A program made the position numbers and the translations under genes. The notes beneath the pieces are model-generated. The model saw only the letters and a list, made by a program, of their open reading frames with translations. It searched no databases and was not told where the DNA came from. A stretch of 64,000 nt of DNA from Treponema sp. Lineage in GTDB: Bacteria; Spirochaetota; Spirochaetia; Treponematales; Breznakiellaceae. This document shows, in pieces, positions 40,716 to 49,639 of the stretch (the stretch's first letter is position 1; every line of letters begins with the position of its first letter). The DNA is taken from NCBI GenBank assembly GCA_009777535.1, contig WRLP01000002.1, forward strand, positions 62,001-126,000, written 5' to 3'.

Positions 40716-41651
40716 TTAGTTGAGCCGCGCTCTTGCCTTTAAGTGTGCTGGATCTATTCTATATGCAAGCCTCCATTCAGAACGGGCTCTTGTTGTATCT
40801 CCTCTGGCGTAATACAGTTCTCCAAGTTGATAACGCACCTCGGCATTTTCACCGGTATCGTTCAGGATACTGATATAAAGATTTTCGCAAGCATCAATGT
40901 CTCCGATTTTCGAAAATACTTCGGCTAATAGCAGGCGGGCTGTCAAAACAGATTTCGCGTCGGGCGAAATATCAATACAGTGCAAAAGGTATGCTTTCGC
41001 CGCATCGTAGTCTTCCAGAGCTATGTATGATCGTACTATTGAGAGCAGGAGCGCATCAGTCGGTTTTGACTCCGGTCCCAAAGCCCGGGTAAACGCCTCA
41101 ATGCTTGAGCGGTAATCACCGATGGCAGCATAAGCCAATCCCAGATATTCGTTTATATCAGCGGCGTTATAAGACTTAACACGGGCAATTTCCAGATATT
41201 TAATTGCAAGATCGGCAAACTCCCTGCCTTTATAATTGTACGCCTTTCCCAGGACATAAAAAACCCGGCCGTCGCTTTCGGCTTCTTTTAACAGAAGAGC
41301 TTTACGCAGGGAAATAATGCTTTCATCAATAAACATCAGTGTATCGAAATAGTTGATTTGGGATATTCCAAGCTGAAAAGATGAAAAACCATTAATTGTC
41401 AGGAAAAAAAAGTCCATCGGCTTCGATAAAAGGGCATTTTTGCTAATTTCATAGGAATGGGTAAAATCTCCCGCTTCCCAAACACTTAAAAGCTCCTTTT
41501 TCTGGCTGTTTAGCCTGCTTTTGAACTTAAAAGTATAAAGAATTGGGATAGCCGCTACCAAAACAACCACAAATATTATCGCGGCGGTCTGTAAAGCTCT
41601 AAATCTATACTTGCGCAACCCATAACCGGATTGATTCTTATTTTTCAGCAT
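40716..41651 (-). CDS. TPR-repeat protein
   Basis: N-terminal TM and several TPR-like repeats. Confidence 0.8.
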   Translation of the reverse strand: MLKNKNQSGYGLRKYRFRALQTAAIIFVVVLVAAIPILYTFKFKSRLNSQKKELLSVWEAGDFTHSYEISKNALLSKPMDFFFLTINGFSSFQLGISQINYFDTLMFIDESIISLRKALLLKEAESDGRVFYVLGKAYNYKGREFADLAIKYLEIARVKSYNAADINEYLGLAYAAIGDYRSSIEAFTRALGPESKPTDALLLSIVRSYIALEDYDAAKAYLLHCIDISPDAKSVLTARLLLAEVFSKIGDIDACENLYISILNDTGENAEVRYQLGELYYARGDTTRARSEWRLAYRIDPAHLKARARLN

Positions 41652-41920
41652 TGCTTACCATATAATATTAATTTCGGCAGTGTGTCAATTATAATTAAAA
41701 AAAGCGATGAACCATAAGCCGGGTTCTGTATTAACCGCCATCTGTCTTGAAGAACCGTTATCGGCCCTTTCCAGGCAGTCTACCCGCGGTTTGCCAACGG
41801 GTCATTGGCCTGAAGGATCACCCTCAATCCCGCATGCTTGACTTTGCTCCTGATGGGGCTTGCCGTTCCGGCTGCGTTGCCGCCTCCGAGGTGGGCCCTT
41901 ACCCCGCCTTTTCACCCTTA

Positions 41921-42025
41921 CCTGACCACTTAATGCCACTGGATAAAAGTCTTTAATAATGACTTTCGTAACAACGATTTACATCACTACTTATTAACTT
42001 ATACCAATCACATTAAGTGGTCAGG
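41921..42025 (-). repeat. palindromic insertion in the P12 region of rnpB (105 bp)
   Basis: Perfect 15-bp arms CCTGACCACTTAATG (41921-41935) / CATTAAGTGGTCAGG (42011-42025). Confidence 0.9.
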
Positions 42026-42059
42026 CGGTATATTTTCTGTGGCGCTTTCCGTTCCCCAA

Positions 42060-42129
42060 CCTGACCACTTAAATATACTAACAAGCGTTAGCTTGATAAT
42101 TATTGAAGCCATGTATTTAAGTGGTCAGG
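42060..42129 (-). repeat. palindromic insertion in the P9 region of rnpB (70 bp)
   Basis: Perfect 16-bp arms CCTGACCACTTAAATA (42060-42075) / TATTTAAGTGGTCAGG (42114-42129). Confidence 0.9.
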
Positions 42130-42190
42130 CTAAAGACCCGGGCGTTACCCGGCATCATACCCTGCGGAGCCCGGACTTTCCTCCTGACCA

Positions 42191-42257
42191 TCTGACCACT
42201 TAAAATGCCAAAAAGTAAATGCTTTTCATTAAGAAATTAGCATTTTAAGTGGTCAGA
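42191..42257 (-). repeat. palindromic insertion in the P3 region of rnpB (67 bp)
   Basis: Perfect 18-bp arms TCTGACCACTTAAAATGC (42191-42208) / GCATTTTAAGTGGTCAGA (42240-42257). Confidence 0.9.
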
Positions 42258-42290
42258 CAGGCAGGCGGCGGTCTGGTTCATCGCTGTAAT

Positions 42291-42320
42291 ATTTTACAGT
42301 ATTTCAGTCCTCATAATCAA
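42291..42320 (-). promoter_or_regulatory. candidate sigma-70 promoter of rnpB
   Basis: Minus strand TTGATT (42315-42320), 18-nt spacer, TAAAAT (42291-42296), about 6 nt before the P1 start. Confidence 0.55.
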
Positions 42321-43152
42321 TGTTTACTTTTTCCTCTTCTTCAGCATCTTCATCTTCGTCTATATCATCTTCTTCCATCTCGTCAAGGTCCGAAAGTGAA
42401 CCGGTATCCTCGGCATCAAAGAAATTATCCTCATCGTCGGCGGATTCTTCATAGAAGAGAATTCGTGAACAATAGGGGCAAAAAACAAATTCTTCGCCAA
42501 GACGCACATCATTGGCGAATTGAATAGGAAGAATCATGTGGCAGCCCATACATACATTGCCCTTTATCGCAACGATTCCAACACCCATCTTGTTCCTGAT
42601 TATCCGCTCAAATTTAAAAACCACCTCTGTATCAAGATTTTCCGTTATCTCGCGCTCTTTCTTTATCAGCTCTTCAATCTGTTTTTGCTTGTCTTTTATT
42701 TCGGTTTCTATTCCCAGCCGACGCTGGCCCAGCTCATTTTCCTGCTGTTCAATCAAATTCGCATGCTGCTTAATCTGCTCATCAAGTTCCGCAAGAAGCC
42801 TTTCCCTCTGCTGAAGCTCTTTACGGTATTGCTGTTCCTTTTCCGATGCATCCCGAATTTCCTTATCGAGAGCTTCATATTCCCTTTGGGTGGTAATATG
42901 ATCCATGTTCTTTTCCGCTTTTTCCCGCATGGATTCAGCGTCCAGTAAGAGGTTTCTGAATTCGGACTCAGCGGATTTTACTCTTTCGAATTCCTGATTT
43001 TTGTCAATAAAGGTTTTTTTTAACCGGGTAAGGAGTTCTTCCTGGGTGCCCAGCAGTTTGGGGATTTCCTGGATTGTGCTTTCCAATGTAATTTTCTCGG
43101 ATATAATATCCTGCAGTGACCTGAGCCTGTCCAATTCGTTGTCTGTTACCAT
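42304..43152 (-). CDS. coiled-coil protein with C4 zinc ribbon (CT398/CdsZ-like)
   Basis: Long coiled coil followed by CMGCHMILP...FCPYCSRIL and an acidic tail. Confidence 0.85.
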   Translation of the reverse strand: MVTDNELDRLRSLQDIISEKITLESTIQEIPKLLGTQEELLTRLKKTFIDKNQEFERVKSAESEFRNLLLDAESMREKAEKNMDHITTQREYEALDKEIRDASEKEQQYRKELQQRERLLAELDEQIKQHANLIEQQENELGQRRLGIETEIKDKQKQIEELIKKEREITENLDTEVVFKFERIIRNKMGVGIVAIKGNVCMGCHMILPIQFANDVRLGEEFVFCPYCSRILFYEESADDEDNFFDAEDTGSLSDLDEMEEDDIDEDEDAEEEEKVNIDYED

Positions 43153-43220
43153 GATTTCTCCTATCCTTGTTCTTTTAATTTATCCAATTATGGCCCATTG
43201 TCAATGGGGTGGAACCGCCT

Positions 43221-45143
43221 TTAATGATCCAGATAATCTTTAAGCCTCCGGCTTCTCTTGGGATGCCGCAGCCTGCGAAGGGCTTTGGCTTCTATCTGCC
43301 TGATCCTCTCCCGTGTAACATTAAAGTACAGCCCAACCTCTTCCAGCGTCAGTGAATAACCATCATCCAGCCCAAAGCGCATTTTTAACACTTCCTGTTC
43401 ACGGAATGGCAGAGTAGAGAGCACACCCGCAAGCTGCTCCTGTAACAAAGTGAATGCGGTCTGGCTGGCTGGATTTTCGACATCCTTATCCTCAATAAAA
43501 TCCCCTAAAAGCGAATCTTCTTCTTCGCCGATGGGTGTTTCCAGCGATATAGGCTCACGTGCGACATTTTTGACCGATTTTACCCTAAGCGAAGTCCAGC
43601 CAAGGCGATGGGCGATTTCTTCGTCTGTTGGTTCTCTGCCCAGAGTCTGCATCAACTGCCTGGACTCACGCACTACCTTGTTTATCTGTTCAATCATGTG
43701 AACAGGCACACGGATTGTTCTTGCCTGATCGGAAATGGAACGGGTTATTGCCTGCCTTATCCACCATGTTGCGTAAGTGGAAAACTTAAAGCCTTTTTGA
43801 TATTCAAATTTTTCTACAGCTTTAATCAATCCGATATTCCCTTCCTGAACAAGATCAAAAAAATGCAGCCCGCGGTTGGTATACTTTTTTGCAATCGAAA
43901 CCACCAGCCTTAAGTTTGCCTTTATAAGACGGTCTTTTGCTTTTTTCATCATAACACGGCCGCGGCTAATCTCTCGTGCCATTTGATTAACATTTTCGAT
44001 AGATTCCTCGAATTCTGTTTCGAGCTGACGGAGTTTTTTTTCCGTTACCTGGATTAATCTGATTTTTTCCTTTATTTCATCGGAAGAAAGCCCCAGTTTA
44101 TCTTCCAGCTTCTCCCTTTCGTCCCTGATTGTTAAATAACGGCCGAGAGTACGCAGTTCCTTTAGTGATGCAACCTGTAAATGTTTCTCTATGCGCTCCT
44201 GTTCTTTTTTGAACCTTTTTATTTTTTTGGCAGCCTGAATGAATTTTTCTGAAAACGCGGCTATTTCTTCCGGGTGAATTTGCGCATTTGCAACCGCCCT
44301 CATAATCCTCTTTCGGATTGGAAAAAGCTCCTTGTCTTCAAGATAATCCGCATCCCTGGCAATCAATTGTTTTTTTATTTCTATATAATTCCTTATATCG
44401 CCCAATACTGTTCGCAATGTATCCTTGTAGAATGAATTAAGACGGCGGCGCTCTGTCATGTGTTCAGTAATCTCTTTTTTGGAAAGATTAAGTTCCCTTA
44501 GATCCTTTTTCGAAAAAGCTTTTCCGGCGATGTGATAAAATTCAAGAATAACCATTCCTGATTTTTTTATCACACCTTTAATAATATTTTCTCCTTCTTC
44601 CATCTGTTTGGAAAGTTCAATTTCCTGCTCTGCTGTAAGAAGATTTTCCCGCCCAATTTCCCGAAGGTAAAGACGTATTGGATCATCTACAAGAGAAGAT
44701 TCCTTGTCGCTGTATGTAGCCCGCTTTTTTCCGGATTCGGATTTCTTGCGTTTGCCGTCGCTTTCTTCTTCTTCCGTTCCAGCGCTGTCTTCTTCCACAA
44801 GCTGTACATTATTGGCTTCCAGCAGCGCAAGCACCTGTTCAATTTTATCCGTATTTGCAATATGTTCCGGAAGATAATCGGAAAGCTCCTCGTATGAAAG
44901 ATTTTTTTTATCTTTCGCGTATTCGATAAGTTTGATAATCGCGGGATCGAGCGCCGCATCGGAATCTTCAGCCGGATTTGCTGCATCGGTACCTGCAGCT
45001 TTTACAGCCTGATTCGCTGTCTTGCTGCCGGGATTTAATTTCTTCTGCCGTATGTTTTTTTTATCCGCATTTGAATCGGATGCGGTTTTCTTTCCTTTTT
45101 GTTCTTTGTCTGTCTTTCTTTTAACGGTCGTTTTTGTATGCAT
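43221..45143 (-). CDS. rpoD: RNA polymerase primary sigma factor
   Basis: [59 protein letters not shown]. Confidence 0.97.
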   Translation of the reverse strand: MHTKTTVKRKTDKEQKGKKTASDSNADKKNIRQKKLNPGSKTANQAVKAAGTDAANPAEDSDAALDPAIIKLIEYAKDKKNLSYEELSDYLPEHIANTDKIEQVLALLEANNVQLVEEDSAGTEEEESDGKRKKSESGKKRATYSDKESSLVDDPIRLYLREIGRENLLTAEQEIELSKQMEEGENIIKGVIKKSGMVILEFYHIAGKAFSKKDLRELNLSKKEITEHMTERRRLNSFYKDTLRTVLGDIRNYIEIKKQLIARDADYLEDKELFPIRKRIMRAVANAQIHPEEIAAFSEKFIQAAKKIKRFKKEQERIEKHLQVASLKELRTLGRYLTIRDEREKLEDKLGLSSDEIKEKIRLIQVTEKKLRQLETEFEESIENVNQMAREISRGRVMMKKAKDRLIKANLRLVVSIAKKYTNRGLHFFDLVQEGNIGLIKAVEKFEYQKGFKFSTYATWWIRQAITRSISDQARTIRVPVHMIEQINKVVRESRQLMQTLGREPTDEEIAHRLGWTSLRVKSVKNVAREPISLETPIGEEEDSLLGDFIEDKDVENPASQTAFTLLQEQLAGVLSTLPFREQEVLKMRFGLDDGYSLTLEEVGLYFNVTRERIRQIEAKALRRLRHPKRSRRLKDYLDH

Positions 45144-47042
45144 CTATCTTCCTTCGAATAATCTAATCTGCGAATCGACGAACATCTTTTCGGCCAGTAA
45201 TTCGTCAGTATCCTGATTTTCCGAATCAACACTGCGTTCACTTTCACGCAGCATTCTGCCAATCTCAACCAGCCTTCGGCGGAGCTTTTTTTTCTTGATC
45301 CCTTTAATTCCATCCTCCAATAACTTTTCGGGATCACCGGAATTTCCGCCTTCAAATTCCGCTGTTGTTCCGCGGCTTATAATTAAATTCCGCAGCGATT
45401 GTGAGCCAATCCTGGCAAGCAGATCATCAATACTGGTTTCATCGTTTATATAACACTCTTCCAGGGCAATAAAAAGCTCTTTGGCGGCAGGATCCTCTAT
45501 ATCCTTTATTTCCAAAGCCTTACGAAATTCAGGATACAACCTCATATTAACCGATACAACAATAAGCGTAAAAAGCTCACTGTTCATGCGGATTAGCCGG
45601 TCTGCAGTATCGTCAGCCGAATTCTCCCGAACTTCGAGCCGGGATTTTTTATTTCCTGAATGCCGCCTTAAATCCTTTACTACCGCATCACGATCTACCC
45701 CGAAAGCATCTGCTGCGGAGTTTATGCAGTCATCCCGCTCAATTTCGGAATCCAGCACTTCCAGATAGGGAAACAACAATGCAAACGCTTTATTCTTGCC
45801 CTCCGGCACCGATACATCATACAGAAATTTTCCACGGGAAATTAAATACTCGAAGTCATTTATACAATATTTCAATGTTTTATACAATATCTCGTGTCCA
45901 TATTTCTGCAAAATATCGGCCGGATCTTTTAATTGATCCGCCTGTATATGTATATTTTCGGCTTTTTCTCCTTCATTGGAGAGTAATACGGCATTTGCCG
46001 CCTCCCGGGCATGAAAAAGAGCGCTGGTCAGACCGTTTTTGCGGCAGGTAATGATCGCTTTTAAGGCAGCTTTTTGTCCGGCTTCATCGGAATCGAATAT
46101 CAGTACCGCCTTTTCCGCCCAGCGCTTAAGTAATTTAGCCTGCTCATCGGTAAAGGCCGTGCCAAGGGGAGCTACCGTATTTTTAATTCCAGCCTGATGC
46201 AAAGCGATTACATCCATGTAGCCCTCAACAATATATACGGTTTTACTCTGCCTGATTTCCGGCAGGGCAAGATCCAGTGCAAACAGGGTCTGACCCTTTT
46301 TGTATGTTTCCAACTCCGGGGAGTTGATATACTTGGGAGGCTCTTTGCCATCACTTTGGAGTATTCCCGGTAAAGCACGCCCTCCGAAAGCGACAACCCT
46401 GCCCTGCCGGTCAGTGATTGGAAACATCAGCCTGCCACTGAACAGGGACATTCCTTTATAGCGGGAGGAAAATAATCCGGATTTATCAAGAAAATCTTCA
46501 GAATATCCTTTTCCCATTAAAAACTTGTAAAGGAAATCACGATCCGAGGGAGCATAACCCAGCCTGAAACGTTCTACCATTTCTTCACTTATCCCTCTAC
46601 CCAAAATATACTGAAAAGCCGCCGAGCCATCAGGTTTTTTTTTCAAAAAAAACTGAAAAGTTGTTGAAGTTCTTCGATACAGTTCCAGTAACTCTTCAAT
46701 TCTTGTATTATTTGTTTCATCCGCTTCTCCGCCGTCATCATTAACAATTTGTATGCCATACTTGCGGGCAAGGGTTTTGATAGCTTCCGGATAAGAAAGT
46801 TTATCCATTTCCATGATAAAACCGATTACGGTATCGCCCTTATTGCATCCGAAACAATAATATGTTTTTAGATCCGGCTCGACCTTAAAAGAAGGCGTCC
46901 TTTCCTGTCCTCCTCCATGAAAGGGGCACCTTCCCCACCAGCGGCCGCTTCTTTTTTCCAGGCGCACATAGTCATTTATTACCGCAACAGCATCCAGACG
47001 ATCGATTACTTCCTGAATTGTTGTTTTAGAAATGCGCTTCAT
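45144..47042 (-). CDS. dnaG: DNA primase
   Basis: CHC2-type zinc finger (CPFHGGG...YYCFGCNKGD), TOPRIM EGYMDVIALHQAG. Stop abuts the rpoD ATG. Confidence 0.97.
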   Translation of the reverse strand: MKRISKTTIQEVIDRLDAVAVINDYVRLEKRSGRWWGRCPFHGGGQERTPSFKVEPDLKTYYCFGCNKGDTVIGFIMEMDKLSYPEAIKTLARKYGIQIVNDDGGEADETNNTRIEELLELYRRTSTTFQFFLKKKPDGSAAFQYILGRGISEEMVERFRLGYAPSDRDFLYKFLMGKGYSEDFLDKSGLFSSRYKGMSLFSGRLMFPITDRQGRVVAFGGRALPGILQSDGKEPPKYINSPELETYKKGQTLFALDLALPEIRQSKTVYIVEGYMDVIALHQAGIKNTVAPLGTAFTDEQAKLLKRWAEKAVLIFDSDEAGQKAALKAIITCRKNGLTSALFHAREAANAVLLSNEGEKAENIHIQADQLKDPADILQKYGHEILYKTLKYCINDFEYLISRGKFLYDVSVPEGKNKAFALLFPYLEVLDSEIERDDCINSAADAFGVDRDAVVKDLRRHSGNKKSRLEVRENSADDTADRLIRMNSELFTLIVVSVNMRLYPEFRKALEIKDIEDPAAKELFIALEECYINDETSIDDLLARIGSQSLRNLIISRGTTAEFEGGNSGDPEKLLEDGIKGIKKKKLRRRLVEIGRMLRESERSVDSENQDTDELLAEKMFVDSQIRLFEGR

Positions 47043-47058
47043 TTTATCCGGATCTCCG

Positions 47059-48168
47059 TCACGGCTGGCTCTTCAGCAAGAGTTGGCCCGCGCGTATATG
47101 TTCATCCAGTGTTTGCGAAAAATAGTGCCTTCCGCTGACAATATTGGTCAGTCTGAAATAAAGATAGTCGTTTTGTTCGGGATTGAATACCGCATTCAAA
47201 GCAACCGCCCCAGGCGAAGAAATCGGCCCTGGCGGCAGACCCGGTAAAATGTATGTGTTGTATGGATTGCGTATTTCAAGATCAACATTATATAGAACCT
47301 GCGGATGCGGCCTTCCCTGGATTTCTGTTATAATATATTCAACAGTCGCACAGGATTGCAGGGCCATTCCAATTCTAAGCCGGTTGTAAAAAACCCCCGC
47401 CATGACGGGAGCTTCATCGCTTACCCGGTATTCTCGTTCAATAATTGAGGCGATGATCACAAAACGGTTGAGCTCATGCGGATCCATATCCAGCGCTGAA
47501 TTGTTTATTTCCGTTATTCTTTGAAAAAAGTTATCCGCCATCGAGCGAAGCACCCTCACTGCCGGATAATTTTCGGGGAACAGATAAGTATCTGGAAAAA
47601 GATATCCTTCCATGCTCGCGTTTGGAATACGATAATATGCTATTGTATCCGGGTCATTTGCTGCGGTAAGAAAATCCTGCGCAGGACATATATTGTTATC
47701 TTCAAGTATTTTTGCAGTTTTTTTAAGAGTTGTTCCCTCAGGAATTGTTACACGCAGCAATATTTGTTTTCCGGAAACAAGAAGCCGGTGGATTTCCATC
47801 TGGCTTGCCGGAATTTCCAGCAGATATGTGCCGCTTTTAATATATTCCTTTTCAAAACGGCATAGCCAGTACCAATAAAGATTGCTCCGTATCAGCCCTG
47901 CCCGCTGAAGTCTTAATCCTACCGAATTGGCGCTTTCTCCGTTACGAACCTCTATTAAGTATTCTTTGCCGTCACTGCTTCTAATCCCGTCCAGATCATA
48001 TCCGGTAAATTCCAAAGCTTGCGGCGGCGCATTCAGATATATGATTAGGCCCAGAGAAGAAACGGCCAGTAACAGCAGTACTCCCACCAGTACAGCCAAA
48101 AAAACGGATATACGGATTATTAAACGGGATTTTTTCTTTTTCATATTCCCGAACGGCCTCTGTGTCAA
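47059..48168 (-). CDS. mltG: endolytic transglycosylase MltG
   Basis: EGYLFPDTYLFPEN, ASIIEREYRVSDEAPVMAGVFYNRLRIGMALQSCATVEY. Confidence 0.95.
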   Translation of the reverse strand: MTQRPFGNMKKKKSRLIIRISVFLAVLVGVLLLLAVSSLGLIIYLNAPPQALEFTGYDLDGIRSSDGKEYLIEVRNGESANSVGLRLQRAGLIRSNLYWYWLCRFEKEYIKSGTYLLEIPASQMEIHRLLVSGKQILLRVTIPEGTTLKKTAKILEDNNICPAQDFLTAANDPDTIAYYRIPNASMEGYLFPDTYLFPENYPAVRVLRSMADNFFQRITEINNSALDMDPHELNRFVIIASIIEREYRVSDEAPVMAGVFYNRLRIGMALQSCATVEYIITEIQGRPHPQVLYNVDLEIRNPYNTYILPGLPPGPISSPGAVALNAVFNPEQNDYLYFRLTNIVSGRHYFSQTLDEHIRAGQLLLKSQP

Positions 48169-49106
48169 AGGCTGATTTCCAGGCCTTCTGCAGCCAGGGT
48201 TAACTCAATATCCCTGATATTCATTCTTTCTAGATACCAGCGGGCTGACTGTAAAATATTGTGAAGCTTGCGGTCACTGTATGTTGGATCGTGATGAAAC
48301 ATCACCATGTGTTTAATTCTCCAGTTTGCCGCAAAATCAACTGCCAGGCTGAAAGCGCTGTGCCCCCAGTTATACTTATCGATGGCTTCTCCAAGAGTAT
48401 ATTGGCAGTCAAGGACAATCAAGTCAGCATCCTGGAAAAATACTGTATTTTCTTCTGTTTTCAAAAAATCCTGAGCGGTTAGTTCCGTATCGGTTGCGTA
48501 AATAAAACGTTTGTCATTTTCATGTACGCAATACGCGTATGAATCACCGGGGTGATTCATTTTTTTGTACGATATAAGGTGGCTGCCAATCTTGATTGGG
48601 CCGTCCAGCTGATGATAGGATTTTATCGAGCCCATTGCATCAATATGAACCGGAAAGTAAGGAGGCTCCATTTGTCCGGAAAGTATTTTTTCCAGATCCG
48701 GTTTTGGAGAGTAAAATTCCATCCTTACCGAAGGATCATACGCGGGACTGAAAAAGGGCAGGCCCTGTAAATGATCCCAATGGAAATGCGAAAAAAATAC
48801 ATGATACTGGGTCGGGTGGAGAATTTCATCGTTCATTTGGTTTCCCAGTTGATGGATCCCCGACCCGCAGTCAAAAATGATGAATTCTTTTGATTCTTCA
48901 AAGGTAACGCTTACACAGGGAGTGTTGGCGCCGACCGTTCCAAAAAGCCAGGGCGGCAGCCCTGCAAGAAAACGCTCTTTGCTTTCCGCATTTTGCAGAT
49001 CTTCAACGGTAATTTGTTCAAGAATGGCGGAAAACTTGCTCTTAATCTGTGAAGGCGTCTGAGGCGCGGGTATGGAACCGCATACTCCCCAAAATTTAAC
49101 ACGCAT
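48165..49106 (-). CDS. MBL-fold metallohydrolase
   Basis: FFSHFHWDHLQGLPFF motif and GDSYAYCV..FIYATDTE. Confidence 0.88.
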   Translation of the reverse strand: MRVKFWGVCGSIPAPQTPSQIKSKFSAILEQITVEDLQNAESKERFLAGLPPWLFGTVGANTPCVSVTFEESKEFIIFDCGSGIHQLGNQMNDEILHPTQYHVFFSHFHWDHLQGLPFFSPAYDPSVRMEFYSPKPDLEKILSGQMEPPYFPVHIDAMGSIKSYHQLDGPIKIGSHLISYKKMNHPGDSYAYCVHENDKRFIYATDTELTAQDFLKTEENTVFFQDADLIVLDCQYTLGEAIDKYNWGHSAFSLAVDFAANWRIKHMVMFHHDPTYSDRKLHNILQSARWYLERMNIRDIELTLAAEGLEISL

Positions 49107-49566
49107 TTATGTTTCCCCCTTTCATGTTCTTTTCGACAAGCAGTTGCCCTGCCCTTAACAGAATAAAAGCGTCAATTTCTTCTCTATCGTACAATTTTCC
49201 AGAGTTAATTCCCGGACATCCCAGGGAAGCCATTTCCCAGGTATCATTGCCGGCAGTAAGCGATTGCCAGAAAGGAAAAGTTCGGCACTGAACAGGACGT
49301 GCATTGTATACTTTACAGCCGTAATCCCAAAAAATACAGTCAAAATTGGATTTTTCTTTTAATGACAGGTTTTCCTTTTTTTCTTCACTTTTAACCCAAC
49401 GGCAATAAGTCCTGATAAAGCCCGTTGTCTCCATATTTAGCTCTTTTGTAAGGACTTTTATATCATCCGCCGAAAGAAAGACAAAACCGCTCTCGTGTCT
49501 GCAGCATGCCGAACAGCGCCGGCAGGAAAACCTGAGGCCTGAAGCGTAAAAAGGCGTTTGTTTCAT
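49096..49566 (-). CDS. YkgJ-type cysteine-cluster protein
   Basis: RCSACCRHESGFVFLS, CKVYNARPVQCRTFPFW. Confidence 0.88.
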   Translation of the reverse strand: MKQTPFYASGLRFSCRRCSACCRHESGFVFLSADDIKVLTKELNMETTGFIRTYCRWVKSEEKKENLSLKEKSNFDCIFWDYGCKVYNARPVQCRTFPFWQSLTAGNDTWEMASLGCPGINSGKLYDREEIDAFILLRAGQLLVEKNMKGGNINAC

Positions 49567-49639
49567 GAATAGGGTTTTTTATCATGAATTGTGTTTGTTT
49601 TCAAGCCCCCGGCATAGTTTTGTAGCCGTTCATTACCCG

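Larger units (their letters stand above)
41703..42285 (-). ncRNA. rnpB: RNase P RNA (type A-like core) expanded by three palindromic insertions
   Basis: Minus strand: P1 AGCGATGAACCA / TGGTTCATCGCT, GAGGAAAGTCCGGGCTCC, CGGGTAACGCCCGG, ACAGAAA, TAAGGGTGAAAAGG, TACAGAACCCGGCTTA, then a T-tract. Confidence 0.95.

Noticed and set aside
41747-41956. 69-aa ORF on the plus strand
   Set aside because: Antisense to the rnpB RNA and sharing its conserved blocks; chance ORF.
41921-42025. Group I/II intron or homing element in rnpB
   Set aside because: The inserts are only 67-105 bp, with no ORF and no intron core motifs.
41921-42257. Repeated CTGACCACTTAA units considered as a CRISPR array
   Set aside because: Units alternate in orientation as inverted pairs, spacing is irregular and they lie inside a recognisable RNase P RNA.
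42249-42527. 92-aa plus-strand ORF
   Set aside because: Runs antisense through the rnpB 5' end and the 3' end of the zinc-ribbon gene; low-complexity shadow ORF.
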